NCBI GenBank assembly: GCA_900540895.1
Contig: UQHV01000006.1
Span: 40,779-104,778 of the forward strand
DNA: 64,000 bases
Source of the DNA: an uncultured Collinsella sp.
Lineage (GTDB): Bacteria; Actinomycetota; Coriobacteriia; Coriobacteriales; Coriobacteriaceae
Direction of reading: 5' to 3'
Positions 1 through 7,743 of this stretch are shown here, one piece after another. The notes under the pieces were generated by a model. It saw only the letters and a program-made list of their open reading frames with translations. It had not been told where the DNA came from and did no database searches. Each line of letters opens with the position of its first letter. Position 1 is the first letter of the stretch. The position numbers and the translations under genes were made by a program.

Positions 1-70
1 GTTTAACGAGGCGAGGAGACCTCGGCTTGCTTCCTCTCTCAGAGCTATCGTGTCGAAACCAGTCGCCCCC
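1..70 (-). ncRNA. ssrA: tmRNA, 5' end only (cut by window edge)
   Basis: Read on the minus strand, the RNA begins GGGGGCGACTGGTTTCGACA. This matches the conserved tmRNA 5' acceptor-stem start and the TTTCGAC segment. A GC-rich stem and a CTCGTTAAAC stretch follow, as in other actinobacterial tmRNAs. Only about the first 70 nt are inside the window; the tag-peptide frame and the 3' CCA half lie to the left. The product, with SmpB, rescues stalled ribosomes. The 5' end near position 70 is estimated from family similarity. Confidence 0.8.
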
Positions 71-305
71 GAATGTCGGGAAGTCTGGATGGCATTGGGC
101 ACGAGCACCCAACACCCGTCGACTTTTCAAGGAACATACGGGGCGAGCCCCGCTTGTGATGAGTTATCTTACCACGTTCTGAAAGCGGACAGTTGTTCTA
201 TGCACGAGCTGTGAAGACCCCAATGTGCGCCGCACTTCGCATTTTTGCTACCGATCGCGTCACGTATATTTTCGCCAAGCAAAATTGCCCGTCGAAAGGA
301 CCGTT
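71..305. other. Intergenic region between ssrA and the first gene
   Basis: This stretch must hold the ssrA promoter (minus) and the leader of the next gene (plus). A hairpin CGGGG-CGAG-CCCCG lies at 139-152. On the minus strand a weak TAAGAT -10-like hexamer occurs near 163-175, but I could not place a well-spaced -35. No further gene is visible. Confidence 0.4.
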
Positions 306-740
306 ATGGATACCAAGCAGCAACTCGTCAATGCCCTCGCAGGTCTGGGCTCAACCATTACCGAAGCTATGGATGTCATCGAAGGCTTTGTCCCCTGCGG
401 ACATCCCGCTCTCACGGTATCGAACGCACTCGTCGCGCTGGACGCTGACGATGATGCAGCTCTCGCCCAGCAGCTTGAGACCGTCGAGGGCTTTATCGAC
501 CACGTGAGTGAGAACCGCGGCGTGACCGCCTACCACGGCATCGAGGTCGAGCTCGCGGGTCCCAAAGCCGATCTGCTCGCAGCAATCCGCGAGGCAGGCG
601 CCCTTATGCAGACCGCAGGCGTCAAGAACACCCAGGTCAACGAGTGGGTCTACCGCAGCCTGGCAGCACTAAACGGTTCCGACGAAAAGGCAGCCGAGCA
701 GCTCGCAGAAAGTCCCGCCATTAAGGCCGAGCTTTTGTAA
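306..740 (+). CDS. Hypothetical protein, 144 aa, acidic and helical
   Basis: I do not recognise the family. The start is the ATG preceded by a GAAAGGA ribosome site; an upstream in-frame ATG at 225 has no such site and would add a Cys/Arg-rich tail unlike the rest. The protein is soluble, Ala/Leu/Glu-rich and mostly helical by composition. It has no signal peptide, membrane segment or metal-binding cluster. The middle contains a CGHPALTVSNAL segment and a HVSENRG loop. It stands alone between ssrA and the convergent toxin-antitoxin pair. A loose GC-rich hairpin at about 750-786 could end its transcript. Confidence 0.7.
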   Translation: MDTKQQLVNALAGLGSTITEAMDVIEGFVPCGHPALTVSNALVALDADDDAALAQQLETVEGFIDHVSENRGVTAYHGIEVELAGPKADLLAAIREAGALMQTAGVKNTQVNEWVYRSLAALNGSDEKAAEQLAESPAIKAELL

Positions 741-798
741 ATAGCAGACGCGGGTCCCTTGGCGCATCGTCGTCCAAGAGGCCCGCAAACAGTTCGCG

Positions 799-1314
799 TC
801 AACCGATAGCCGCGCCGCCGTGTTCGGCTAAAGCAAGAATCGGCATCATTTGGCGCGGGGTCTTTGCTGCAAGATCGGCATGTTCGAGCAGCTTGGGATC
901 GTTGGTCACCAAGTAATCGACCTGTGCGCGCTTGCACGCGGCGAGCACCAAGTTGTCCTCGTAATCGCGATGGAGCGTCAGATATTTGTCGGCTAGCCAC
1001 AGATCGGATGCATCAGCGCCCACGGCCGTGGCGTTTTCGGTCATGTTCCGAATAAACGCCAACGCCGCATCGCCAATTGCGCGGGCAGATGCCTCGTCGA
1101 GCGCTCCCCCACTGGCAAGAACGCTACGCTTCAGCTCGTGTTGGACAACGTACAGCACGTCCTTGGCGATATGCACCGGAAAGAACAGCAATGCCCCCGC
1201 CTCCGTCGCCTGCCCAATAAACGCACGTGCGGCAAGCGACTCGGCATGGTCGGCGCAAAACGAATCAACCCATACGTTGGCATCCACCATTATTTTGAGG
1301 AGAGCCCCGCTCAC
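799..1314 (-). CDS. PIN-domain ribonuclease toxin (VapC-like)
   Basis: Predicted PIN-fold RNase, toxin of a type II toxin-antitoxin pair. The N-terminus carries MVDANVWVD, giving the first conserved acidic residue. Further acidic residues occur in DYEDNLVLAAC and in YLVTNDPKLL, the usual PIN layout. The GTG start overlaps the antitoxin stop by four bases (GTGA) and is preceded by AAAAGGGG, so the genes are translationally coupled. An internal ATG at 1290 is the alternative start; it has no clear ribosome site and would still keep the first catalytic Asp. The length (171 aa) is slightly long for a VapC. Function is inferred from the fold signature and the gene pairing. Confidence 0.8.
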   Translation of the reverse strand: MSGALLKIMVDANVWVDSFCADHAESLAARAFIGQATEAGALLFFPVHIAKDVLYVVQHELKRSVLASGGALDEASARAIGDAALAFIRNMTENATAVGADASDLWLADKYLTLHRDYEDNLVLAACKRAQVDYLVTNDPKLLEHADLAAKTPRQMMPILALAEHGGAAIG

Positions 1315-1664
1315 AGGATCATCCCCTTTTGGCGATAGCGCTCGTCCATGGCTTCGGAATAGATTGTGTCCCAATCGCGATCGTCGGATACGGGCGACGT
1401 AGCGATGCCCAAATCTGCATAAAGCTGATCCGCCGCCGCCCATGATGCGGCGAACGGAGTATCGGGCGCGACGGCCTGCTGCCGGTTGTCGACGGCCGCA
1501 AGCACTTCCTCGCACTGCCCGCCACCCTGCGCGACCTTGGCCACCACCTTTTTGATGAGCTCGGGCAGCGACCCGCCCGAAAGCCGCAGCGCCTCCTCGG
1601 CACGGTTCTTGACCTGGCGATCCACGCGAACGTTCACCTGCGCCATGCCGCTAACAGCACCCAT
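1311..1664 (-). CDS. RelB/DinJ-like antitoxin paired with PIN toxin
   Basis: The first 45 residues (MAQVNVRVD, then K/R-rich helix and SLPELIKKVV) look like the ribbon-helix-helix DNA-binding part of RelB/DinJ antitoxins. The rest is a disordered, acidic C-terminal tail that would wrap the toxin (DRDWDTIYSEAMDERYR). The start at 1664 has AAGGTGAGG seven bases upstream; a second Met six codons in is possible. It sits upstream of, and overlaps, the PIN toxin gene. Such antitoxins normally pair with RelE/YafQ-type toxins, so a PIN partner is notable. It is expected to repress its own promoter with the toxin. Confidence 0.75.
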   Translation of the reverse strand: MGAVSGMAQVNVRVDRQVKNRAEEALRLSGGSLPELIKKVVAKVAQGGGQCEEVLAAVDNRQQAVAPDTPFAASWAAADQLYADLGIATSPVSDDRDWDTIYSEAMDERYRQKGMIL

Positions 1665-1737
1665 CTCAACCTCACCTTCGACTTTTGCTATCTAAGCTAG
1701 CACAACTATATATTTCTGCTAGCACATGGTCAAACGC

Positions 1738-1783
1738 AAAAGGCCTGCATTCTGGCGGCTGCAACACCGCCCAAATGCAGGCC
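1738..1783 (-). terminator. Rho-independent terminator after the P1B ATPase gene
   Basis: Arms GGCCTGCATT (1742-1751) and AATGCAGGCC (1774-1783) pair perfectly, with a second inner GGGCGG/GCCGCC-type stem. On the minus strand the stem is followed by TTTTGCGTTTG. It lies just past the ATPase stop codon. Confidence 0.75.
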
Positions 1784-1802
1784 AAAAACTTAAGTAAAAG
1801 CG

Positions 1803-3878
1803 CTAGCGCAGATATGCCTTTGCGTTGCTCAGGCTGTAGGCGATCGTCGAGCCGTTGTGCAGCAGTGACGACGTCTGCGGAGTAATCATGCCGGTAATAC
1901 CCAATGCCAACAGCGCCGAGTTGGTGAGCATCACCTTGGAATATGAACTCGTCAGACGGTCGATAAGCCCCTGACTCATACGGCGCAGACGCACGATTGC
2001 GGCCAGATCCGTATCGGTCAGGATGATGTCGGCGACCTCCTTGGCGATGTCGCTTCCGCCACCCATGGCCAGGCCCACGTCGGCCAAACCGAGCGCCGGC
2101 GAATCGTTGACGCCGTCGCCCACCATGGCAACGTGGCGCCCCTCGCGCTTAATCCGCTCCACATAGGCGTACTTGTCCTCGGGCAGCAGCTCGGCCTTAA
2201 ACTCATCGACACCAGCCGCGCGAGCAATACGCTCGGCCGTGCGCTCGGAATCGCCCGTGAGCATAACGACATGCTTGACACCCAGCGCATGCAGATCGGC
2301 GATGGCCTCGCGCACTCCGGGCTTAAGCGGGTCCTCGATACCGAGCACGCCCACAACTGTGCCGTCGACCGCCAGATACAACGGCGACAGGCCCTGCATC
2401 TGGGACTCGATTTGCTCCTTAATGTCGGATTCGAGCTGTGCGCCCTCGTCATCGAACACAAAGTGAGCGGAGCCGATGATGGCGCGACGCCCCTCGATGG
2501 ACGAAGCGATGCCGTGCGCCACAATGTACTCAACGGCAGCATGGCGCTCGCGGTGCTCGAGCCCGCGCTCGCGGGCGGCATTGACCACGGCGCGTGCCAC
2601 CGGATGCGGGAAATGCTCCTCCAGACAGGCAGAAAGGCGCAGAATCTCGTCCTCGCTCCAGCCATCGGTGGTCAGCACGCAGGCAAGACGCGGCTGCGCC
2701 TCGGTGAGCGTGCCGGTCTTATCAAACACAATGGTGTCGGCCTTGGCAAACGACTCAAAATACTTAGCGCCCTTGACCATGACGCCCATCTTGGCGGCGT
2801 CGCTCATAGCAGTCATAACGGCGACGGAGCCCGTGAGCTTGAGTGCGCACGAGTAATCGACCATCAACGCCGCCGAGGTCTTGATGAGGCTGCGGGTGGT
2901 AAGCGCAACCAAACCCGCAAGCAGGAAATTCCACGGGACGATCTTGTTGGCAAGGTCCTCCATATGCGACTGGCCCTCGGACTTGAGCGAGTCGGCCGTC
3001 TGCACGAGCGAGACGATCGAGCGCAGCTTGGTCTGCGCCGTGTTGGCGCGCACGCGCACCAAGATGCTGCCGTCTTCCACGACGGTTCCGGCGAACACGT
3101 CGTCGCCTGCGCTGCGCTCAACGGCCAGCGGCTCGCCGGTCAGGGTCGCCTGGTTGACCATGGCGCTCCCCTGCTCGACCACGCCGTCAATGCAGATGGA
3201 CATGCCGGTGCGCACGGCGACCAGATCGCCGGGCTCAAGCTCGGTGGCGGCAACGCTTACCTCGGTGTCACCGACCACTTTTTGTGCCTTATCGGGCACG
3301 TCGAGCAGCGAGTTGATGAGCTCGTTTTCGCTCATGGCGCGCGTGTAGTCCTCGAGCAGCTCGCCCACGTTGAGCAGGAACATCGTCTGGCCCGCGGTGT
3401 CGACGTCGCGTTTGACAAACGAAATGCCGATGGCCGAAGCGTCGAGCACAGGAACGGTCAGACGCGGCTGCGCCAGCTCATGAAGGGCAGCACGCAAAAA
3501 GGTCATGTAACCGGCCACGACAAAGATGGCACGCAGCGGCGTCGGCAAGAACCAGCGACGTGCGTAATGGGCACCGACGAGTGTCGCCAGGTCCATAACG
3601 AGTTTGTGCTTGCGTGGCTCAAGCTGCATCACGTAACCCGACTTGGCATCGGCGATAGCTTGAGCATCGAGTGCGCCCAGGGCGTCGAGCACGCTCGCGC
3701 GGCGCGGCTCGTCGTACTCCAGCGCCATCTGGCCAATACGGCCATAAACGCGCACCTTGTGCACGCCGTCGATATCGCCGCTGAGCTTAAGAAGCGCATC
3801 GAGATCGCTCTCTGGCACAGGACCCGCCAATTGAAGACGGGTCCTGCCGGGGATCTCGCTAATAATCGAGAATCTCAT
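1803..3878 (-). CDS. P1B-type heavy-metal transporting ATPase with SCA membrane motif
   Basis: This 691-aa membrane ATPase has the full P-type set: TLTGEP in the actuator domain, DKTGTLT phosphorylation site, the HP motif (HFPHPVA) typical of metal-type P1B pumps, MLTGD and GDGVNDSPAL. The N-terminus is a degenerate HMA-like domain without CxxC. Where copper or zinc pumps carry CPC, this protein has YSCALKL, so the metal cannot be assigned as Cu or Zn. The gene follows a small membrane-associated partner by 18 nt and shares its promoter. That promoter carries an iron-box-like operator and a sequence shared with the feo promoter, so iron or manganese is a reasonable guess. It ends in a good terminator. 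Confidence 0.85.
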   Translation of the reverse strand: MRFSIISEIPGRTRLQLAGPVPESDLDALLKLSGDIDGVHKVRVYGRIGQMALEYDEPRRASVLDALGALDAQAIADAKSGYVMQLEPRKHKLVMDLATLVGAHYARRWFLPTPLRAIFVVAGYMTFLRAALHELAQPRLTVPVLDASAIGISFVKRDVDTAGQTMFLLNVGELLEDYTRAMSENELINSLLDVPDKAQKVVGDTEVSVAATELEPGDLVAVRTGMSICIDGVVEQGSAMVNQATLTGEPLAVERSAGDDVFAGTVVEDGSILVRVRANTAQTKLRSIVSLVQTADSLKSEGQSHMEDLANKIVPWNFLLAGLVALTTRSLIKTSAALMVDYSCALKLTGSVAVMTAMSDAAKMGVMVKGAKYFESFAKADTIVFDKTGTLTEAQPRLACVLTTDGWSEDEILRLSACLEEHFPHPVARAVVNAARERGLEHRERHAAVEYIVAHGIASSIEGRRAIIGSAHFVFDDEGAQLESDIKEQIESQMQGLSPLYLAVDGTVVGVLGIEDPLKPGVREAIADLHALGVKHVVMLTGDSERTAERIARAAGVDEFKAELLPEDKYAYVERIKREGRHVAMVGDGVNDSPALGLADVGLAMGGGSDIAKEVADIILTDTDLAAIVRLRRMSQGLIDRLTSSYSKVMLTNSALLALGITGMITPQTSSLLHNGSTIAYSLSNAKAYLR

Positions 3879-3896
3879 AGTTTGTGCCTGGGAGCG

Positions 3897-4142
3897 TTAC
3901 TCGGCTGCCTCGTCAGCAGCGGCCTCGCTCTGGGTGATGTAGGCCGCCTCGGCAACCATGTCGTCGACATTAGCCTTGGCCTGCTCGACCATGTCCTGGT
4001 AGCAGTTCTTGACGCGCATACCGCACGCGATGCCCTGCACGCAGGCATTCTTGACCGGAGCGCTGGTAAGCAGCTTGATGCCGGCCGTGCCAAGCAGAAA
4101 ACCGCCACCGACAAGCAGGGTATTGAACGTCGACTTCTTCAT
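3897..4142 (-). CDS. Small DUF6110-like partner of P-type ATPase
   Basis: An 81-aa protein with a hydrophobic N-terminal segment (LLVGGGFLLGTAGIKLL), two cysteines in a KNACVQGIACGM motif and a helical acidic C-terminus. It resembles, from memory, the DUF6110 family that sits beside cation P-type ATPases; I could not verify this by search. The ATG at 4142 has AAAGGGAG seven bases upstream. It is the first gene of a two-gene operon with the pump, and the Cys pair plus membrane anchor would suit a metal chaperone or regulatory subunit (inference). Confidence 0.7.
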   Translation of the reverse strand: MKKSTFNTLLVGGGFLLGTAGIKLLTSAPVKNACVQGIACGMRVKNCYQDMVEQAKANVDDMVAEAAYITQSEAAADEAAE

Positions 4143-4227
4143 GTTGTTTCTCCCTTTTGCCGCATTGGACGCGGCACGGTGCCTCAGCACCCGAGTAAAC
4201 AAGTTTGCTCGAGCACACTTTTGGAAA

Positions 4228-4258
4228 ATAGTTTAGTTTATCTAACTATTAAGGTCAA
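4228..4258 (-). promoter_or_regulatory. Promoter with DtxR/IdeR-like operator
   Basis: On the minus strand -35 TTGACC (4253-4258) and -10 TAAACT (4230-4235) are 17 bp apart. The half-sites ATAGTTTAG (4228-4236) and CTAACTATT (4242-4250) form an inverted repeat covering the spacer and the -10. The halves resemble the TTAGGTTAG half of DtxR-family boxes, with a five-base rather than one-base centre. This layout suits a metal-dependent repressor (inference). Confidence 0.55.
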
Positions 4259-4262
4259 CAAA

Positions 4263-4279
4263 GGTTAACTTTTTGGAAA
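4263..4279 (-). promoter_or_regulatory. 17-bp element shared with the feoA promoter region
   Basis: GGTTAACTTTTTGGAAA occurs here and again, identical and in the same orientation relative to the downstream gene, at 55103-55119 upstream of feoA. It lies just upstream of the -35 of the ATPase operon, where an activator or second operator would bind. Confidence 0.5.
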
Positions 4280-4290
4280 TCTTGAGGCGC

Positions 4291-4324
4291 GATGTGACCA
4301 AGGGGACCGTCCCTGCGCCACATC
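4291..4324. repeat. Palindromic repeat with GGGGACCGTCCC core
   Basis: GATGTG and CACATC arms enclose an imperfect hairpin containing GGGGACCGTCCC. Similar GGGAC-type palindromes occur at 29683, 33221 and 55213 and look like one degenerate intergenic repeat group. Confidence 0.5.
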
Positions 4325-4356
4325 AAAAAAATGAGGGCGCCAACGGCACCCTCATT
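4324..4356 (-). terminator. Rho-independent terminator of the gat operon
   Basis: On the minus strand AATGAGGGTGCC and its partner GGCGCCCTCATT form a strong stem followed by six T residues (plus-strand A run 4325-4330). It lies about 200 nt past the gatB stop. Confidence 0.75.
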
Positions 4357-4403
4357 CACCAAATTCCATTCAGCCCCGCCTGACCCGAACGGCCGAGTCG
4401 TCT

Positions 4404-4546
4404 GGCCGGGGAAGCCCCGAGTCGCCGGGGTGTTTGCTCCAAATGAGTTCCGCATGCAAAGAAGGCCACTAAATGTGGCCTTCGTCTTGCATAGGACTGT
4501 TTGAAATTTGGAGGAAACACCCCGGCGACTCGGGGCTTCCCCGGCC
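4404..4546. repeat. Long inverted repeat (41-bp arms) with central hairpin
   Basis: Arm 4404-4444 and arm 4506-4546 are reverse complements at 40 of 41 positions. Between them GAAGGCCAC (4461-4469) and GTGGCCTTC (4475-4483) form a perfect nine-base stem. The whole element would fold into a cruciform just behind the gatB stop. There is no open frame and no flanking transposase, so it is not an obvious mobile element. Confidence 0.8.
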
Positions 4547-4552
4547 TCGCAG

Positions 4553-6229
4553 CTACGAGAGCGACGTTCTCAGCAACTCGTTGAAGAGCTTCGGGTTGCC
4601 CTTGCCGCGGCTCGCTTTCATGCACTGGCCCACCAAAAAGCCGATGACCTTCTGGTTGCCGTCACGATACTGCTGCGCCTGATCGGCACAGTTTGCCAGC
4701 ACCTCGTCCACAATCGGCTGCAGCGCGCCGGCATCGCTCACCTGACGCATACCGCGCTCGTCGACAATCTTGTTGGGGTCATCACCGGTCTGGGCCATGG
4801 CCTCAAAGACCTCGTGCGCCTGGTTGGAGCTGATGGCATCGGTCGCCAGCAGCTTGGCAAGGGCTGCCACCTGAGCCGGCGCGATGCCGGACTCGGTGAG
4901 CGACACACCCGCGCCCTTAAGGTAGGCGATCATCTCGTTCACCAGCAGGTTTGCGACCGTCTGGGCCTCCTTGCCAGCCATGCCGGCAGCGGCCGCCTCA
5001 AAGAACTCGGCAAACTCGGGGTCGCCGGCAATCTGCTCGGCGTCGGCCGCCTTAATGCCAAAGTCGGCCTCAAAACGGGCGCGCTTGGCATCGGGCAGCT
5101 CAGGGATCTCGCCACGGCAGCGGTCGATGAACTCGTCGTCCAGATCGAACGGCGCCAGATCGGGATCGGGGAACAGGCGATAGTCGTCGGCCGTCTCCTT
5201 CACGCGCATGACCACGGTGCGCTTGCGGCTGGGCTCCCAGTGGCGGGTCTCCTGGTAGATGATGCCGCCCTCCTCGAGCACCTCGGCCTGACGGCAAATC
5301 TCATAGGCAAGGCCGTCGTGCAGGCTCTTGAACGAGTTGAGGTTCTTGAGCTCGGTCTTGGTGCCCAGCTTGGTCTCGCCGCGGCGACGCAGCGACACGT
5401 TACCGTCGCAGCGCATGGAACCCTTCTCCATGGAGCAATCGGAAATGTCCAGCGTCACAAAGATGCGACGGAGCTTTTCCATAAACAGGCGCGCTTCCTC
5501 GGGCGTGCGCAGATCGGGCTCAGTCACGAGCTCAATCAAAGGCGTGCCGCAGCGGTTGTAGTCGACGAGCGACTCGGCCGCGGCGGTAATGCGGCCCTCG
5601 GCGCCGCCCACGTGCACCATCTTGGCAGCGTCCTCCTCCATATGGATGCGCAGGATGCGGATGGGCACCGTGTAGGAACCGTCCTCGCGGCGCTCGGGCA
5701 TCTGCAGGTTGGACGCATCATAGCTGGCCAGGTGGCCGGCACGCTGATTGCCCTCGCGCATGGTCGACGTCATGGATGTGGACAGGCCCTCGGCGTTGGC
5801 CGAGGCGCTCGCCAGGCTCTGGGCCTCGGCCTCACCAAACGCGCAGTCGGGGCGCTCGGCGGCACCGCGACCGGTCACGTCCAGATCCAGGTGACCGTAC
5901 ATGGCAAAGGCAACCGGACCCTGCGTGGTCTGGAAGTTCTTGGCCATATCGGGATAGAAGTAGTGCTTGCGGTAGAACATCGAGTGGCGCTGGATCTCGC
6001 AGTTGGTGGCGAGACCGGCCTTGACGATGCTCTCGATGGCGCGCTTGTTGGGCACCGGCAGGGCGCCGGGCAGTCCCAGGCACACCGGGCACACGTTGGC
6101 GTTGGGCTCGTCATCGTGGCTGAGTTTGCAGTTGCAGAACATCTTGGTATCGAGTGCGGTGAGCTCGGTATGGATCTCCAGGCCGATCACGGCCTCCCAA
6201 TCCTGCAGGACCTCGGAAAGCTCCTTCAT
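4553..6229 (-). CDS. gatB: Asp-tRNA(Asn)/Glu-tRNA(Gln) amidotransferase subunit B
   Basis: GatB of the GatCAB complex, which amidates mischarged Glu-tRNA(Gln) and/or Asp-tRNA(Asn) in the cytoplasm. The family signature is at the N-terminus: VIGLEIHTEL, then the zinc ligands FCNCKL and CPVCLGLPG. The C-terminal 150 residues form the helical YqeY-like tRNA-binding tail (KVIGFLVGQCMKASRGKGNP). At 558 aa it is longer than most GatB proteins (about 480-500). Its ATG shares one base with the gatA stop (TAATG), so the two are coupled. It is the last gene of gatC-gatA-gatB. Confidence 0.95.
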   Translation of the reverse strand: MKELSEVLQDWEAVIGLEIHTELTALDTKMFCNCKLSHDDEPNANVCPVCLGLPGALPVPNKRAIESIVKAGLATNCEIQRHSMFYRKHYFYPDMAKNFQTTQGPVAFAMYGHLDLDVTGRGAAERPDCAFGEAEAQSLASASANAEGLSTSMTSTMREGNQRAGHLASYDASNLQMPERREDGSYTVPIRILRIHMEEDAAKMVHVGGAEGRITAAAESLVDYNRCGTPLIELVTEPDLRTPEEARLFMEKLRRIFVTLDISDCSMEKGSMRCDGNVSLRRRGETKLGTKTELKNLNSFKSLHDGLAYEICRQAEVLEEGGIIYQETRHWEPSRKRTVVMRVKETADDYRLFPDPDLAPFDLDDEFIDRCRGEIPELPDAKRARFEADFGIKAADAEQIAGDPEFAEFFEAAAAGMAGKEAQTVANLLVNEMIAYLKGAGVSLTESGIAPAQVAALAKLLATDAISSNQAHEVFEAMAQTGDDPNKIVDERGMRQVSDAGALQPIVDEVLANCADQAQQYRDGNQKVIGFLVGQCMKASRGKGNPKLFNELLRTSLS

Positions 6230-7743
6230 TACAGCTCGCCTCCCTTCCCGGCAAAATCGGGCGCGACGGAAAGCGCGGGCGCACCCGTGGCGGCATCGGC
6301 AAAGCCGCGCTCCAGGGCGCGGGCAAACGTGAGCAGCTGACGGTCCTTAAACGCCGGACCAACCAGCTGGGCAGAAACGGGCAGCTGAGTATCCTCGCCC
6401 AGGCCCAGCGGCACCGAGATGCCACCGTTGCCGCAAATGTTGAGCGAGATAGTGTACAGATCGGAGAGATACATCTGCGTGGGGTCGCTAATCTCGCCAA
6501 ACTTAAAGGCCGTGCGCGGCGAGGCGGGCATGAGGATGGTGTCCACCTTGGCATACGCGGCGTCGTAGTCCTGTGTGATGAGCGTGCGGGCCTTTTGCGC
6601 GGCGTAGTAGTACTTGTCGTACACGCCCGAGCTCAGCAGGTAAGCGCCGAGCATCTGACGGCGCTTGGCCTCGGCGCCAAAGCCGTGGGCGCGCGAAAGC
6701 GAGCTCTGGTCGGACAGGTTGGCGCAGCCCTCCTCCTGATAGCCGTAGCGAATGCCATCGAAACGGGCCAGGTTGGAGAACGCCTCGGCCGGGCCGATGA
6801 CGTAGTAGGCAGCGATGGCGGCATCCAGGTGCGGCAGGTCGACCTCGACCAGCTCGGCGCCCTGATTCTGCAGCTCCTGGGCGGCGCGCTGAACAGCGGC
6901 CTTGACCTCGGGCGTCAGGCCCTCGGTCTCCATGAACGCAGGGATGATGCCCACGCGCTTGCCCTCGATGCTGTCGTTGAGATGCTCAGTAAAGTCGACG
7001 GCGCAATCCTGACTGGTGCAGTCGTACGGATCGTGGCCCGCACCGGTAAGCGCGTTCATAGCCAGCGCGACGTCCTCGACCGTGCGGCCAAAGGGGCCCA
7101 CCTGGTCGAGCGACGAGCCAAAGGCAACCACGCCGTAACGGCTCACGGCGCCATACGTGGGCTTAAAGCCCACCACGCCGCACAGCGACGCCGGCTGGCG
7201 AATGGAACCACCGGTGTCCGAGCCCAGCGAGAGCGCGACCTCGCCCGCGGCGACGGCGGCAGCGGAGCCGCCCGAGGAGCCGCCGGGCACGCGCTCGGTA
7301 TCCCAGGGGTTGTTGGTGCGGTGGAACGCCGAGCTCTCGGTAGAGCTGCCAAAGGCAAACTCGTCCATGTTGGCCTTGCCCATGGGCAGGCAGCCGGCAT
7401 CGAGCATGCGCTGGACGCAGGTGGCTGTGTAGACGCTCTGGTAATCCTCGAGCATGCGGGAAGCGCAGGTGGTGCGCGTGCCTACGAGGTTCATGTTGTC
7501 CTTGATGGCCAGCGGCACGCCCGCGAGCGGGGGCAGCGGCTTGCCTACGGCGCGGTCGGCATCCACGCGCGCGGCGGCCTCGAGCGCAAGCTCGGGCGAT
7601 ACCTGCAGGAATGCCTGGACCCCGCCTTCGCGCGCCTCGATGGCGGCGAGAGAGGCCTGGGCCACCTCGGTAGCGGTAAAGTCGCCGGCGGCAACGCCCG
7701 CGGCAATCTGGGCGGCGGTAAGGGAATCGAAGCTTAGCGCCAT
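6229..7743 (-). CDS. gatA: Asp/Glu-tRNA amidotransferase subunit A (glutaminase)
   Basis: Amidase-signature enzyme that releases ammonia from glutamine or asparagine for GatB. The Ser-cisSer-Lys triad is visible: Lys in LAIKDNMN, the Ser-rich loop VPGGSSGGSAAAVAAG, and the nucleophile region GSDTGGSIRQPAS. Length (504 aa) is normal. The start ATG overlaps the gatC stop by one base and the stop overlaps the gatB start by one base, a tightly coupled operon. No oddities were seen. Confidence 0.95.
   Translation of the reverse strand: MALSFDSLTAAQIAAGVAAGDFTATEVAQASLAAIEAREGGVQAFLQVSPELALEAAARVDADRAVGKPLPPLAGVPLAIKDNMNLVGTRTTCASRMLEDYQSVYTATCVQRMLDAGCLPMGKANMDEFAFGSSTESSAFHRTNNPWDTERVPGGSSGGSAAAVAAGEVALSLGSDTGGSIRQPASLCGVVGFKPTYGAVSRYGVVAFGSSLDQVGPFGRTVEDVALAMNALTGAGHDPYDCTSQDCAVDFTEHLNDSIEGKRVGIIPAFMETEGLTPEVKAAVQRAAQELQNQGAELVEVDLPHLDAAIAAYYVIGPAEAFSNLARFDGIRYGYQEEGCANLSDQSSLSRAHGFGAEAKRRQMLGAYLLSSGVYDKYYYAAQKARTLITQDYDAAYAKVDTILMPASPRTAFKFGEISDPTQMYLSDLYTISLNICGNGGISVPLGLGEDTQLPVSAQLVGPAFKDRQLLTFARALERGFADAATGAPALSVAPDFAGKGGEL

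Noticed and set aside
1..160. An rRNA operon leader (a TTGAAAAGTCGAC stretch on the minus strand looked similar)
   Set aside because: The following sequence is the tmRNA 5' end, not 16S rRNA.
225..305. Longer start for the first protein
   Set aside because: The ATG at 306 has a good ribosome site; the earlier one has none and adds an unrelated Cys/Arg tail.
1290..1314. ATG at 1290 as the PIN toxin start
   Set aside because: The GTG at 1314 has a better ribosome site and the GTGA overlap typical of such pairs; the ATG remains an alternative.
2133..4268. A 711-codon open frame on the plus strand, and similar long frames opposite gatB (4508-6340), ligA (31097-33184), glnA (35683-37083), kdpB (43750-46116) and aspS (55672-57573)
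   Set aside because: Each is antisense to a gene with clear family motifs. Their His/Gly/Ala/Arg-rich products are what the third codon position of a GC-rich gene gives on the other strand.
4404..4546. Inverted repeat as an insertion sequence
   Set aside because: Only 61 bp lie between the arms and no transposase or target duplication is visible.
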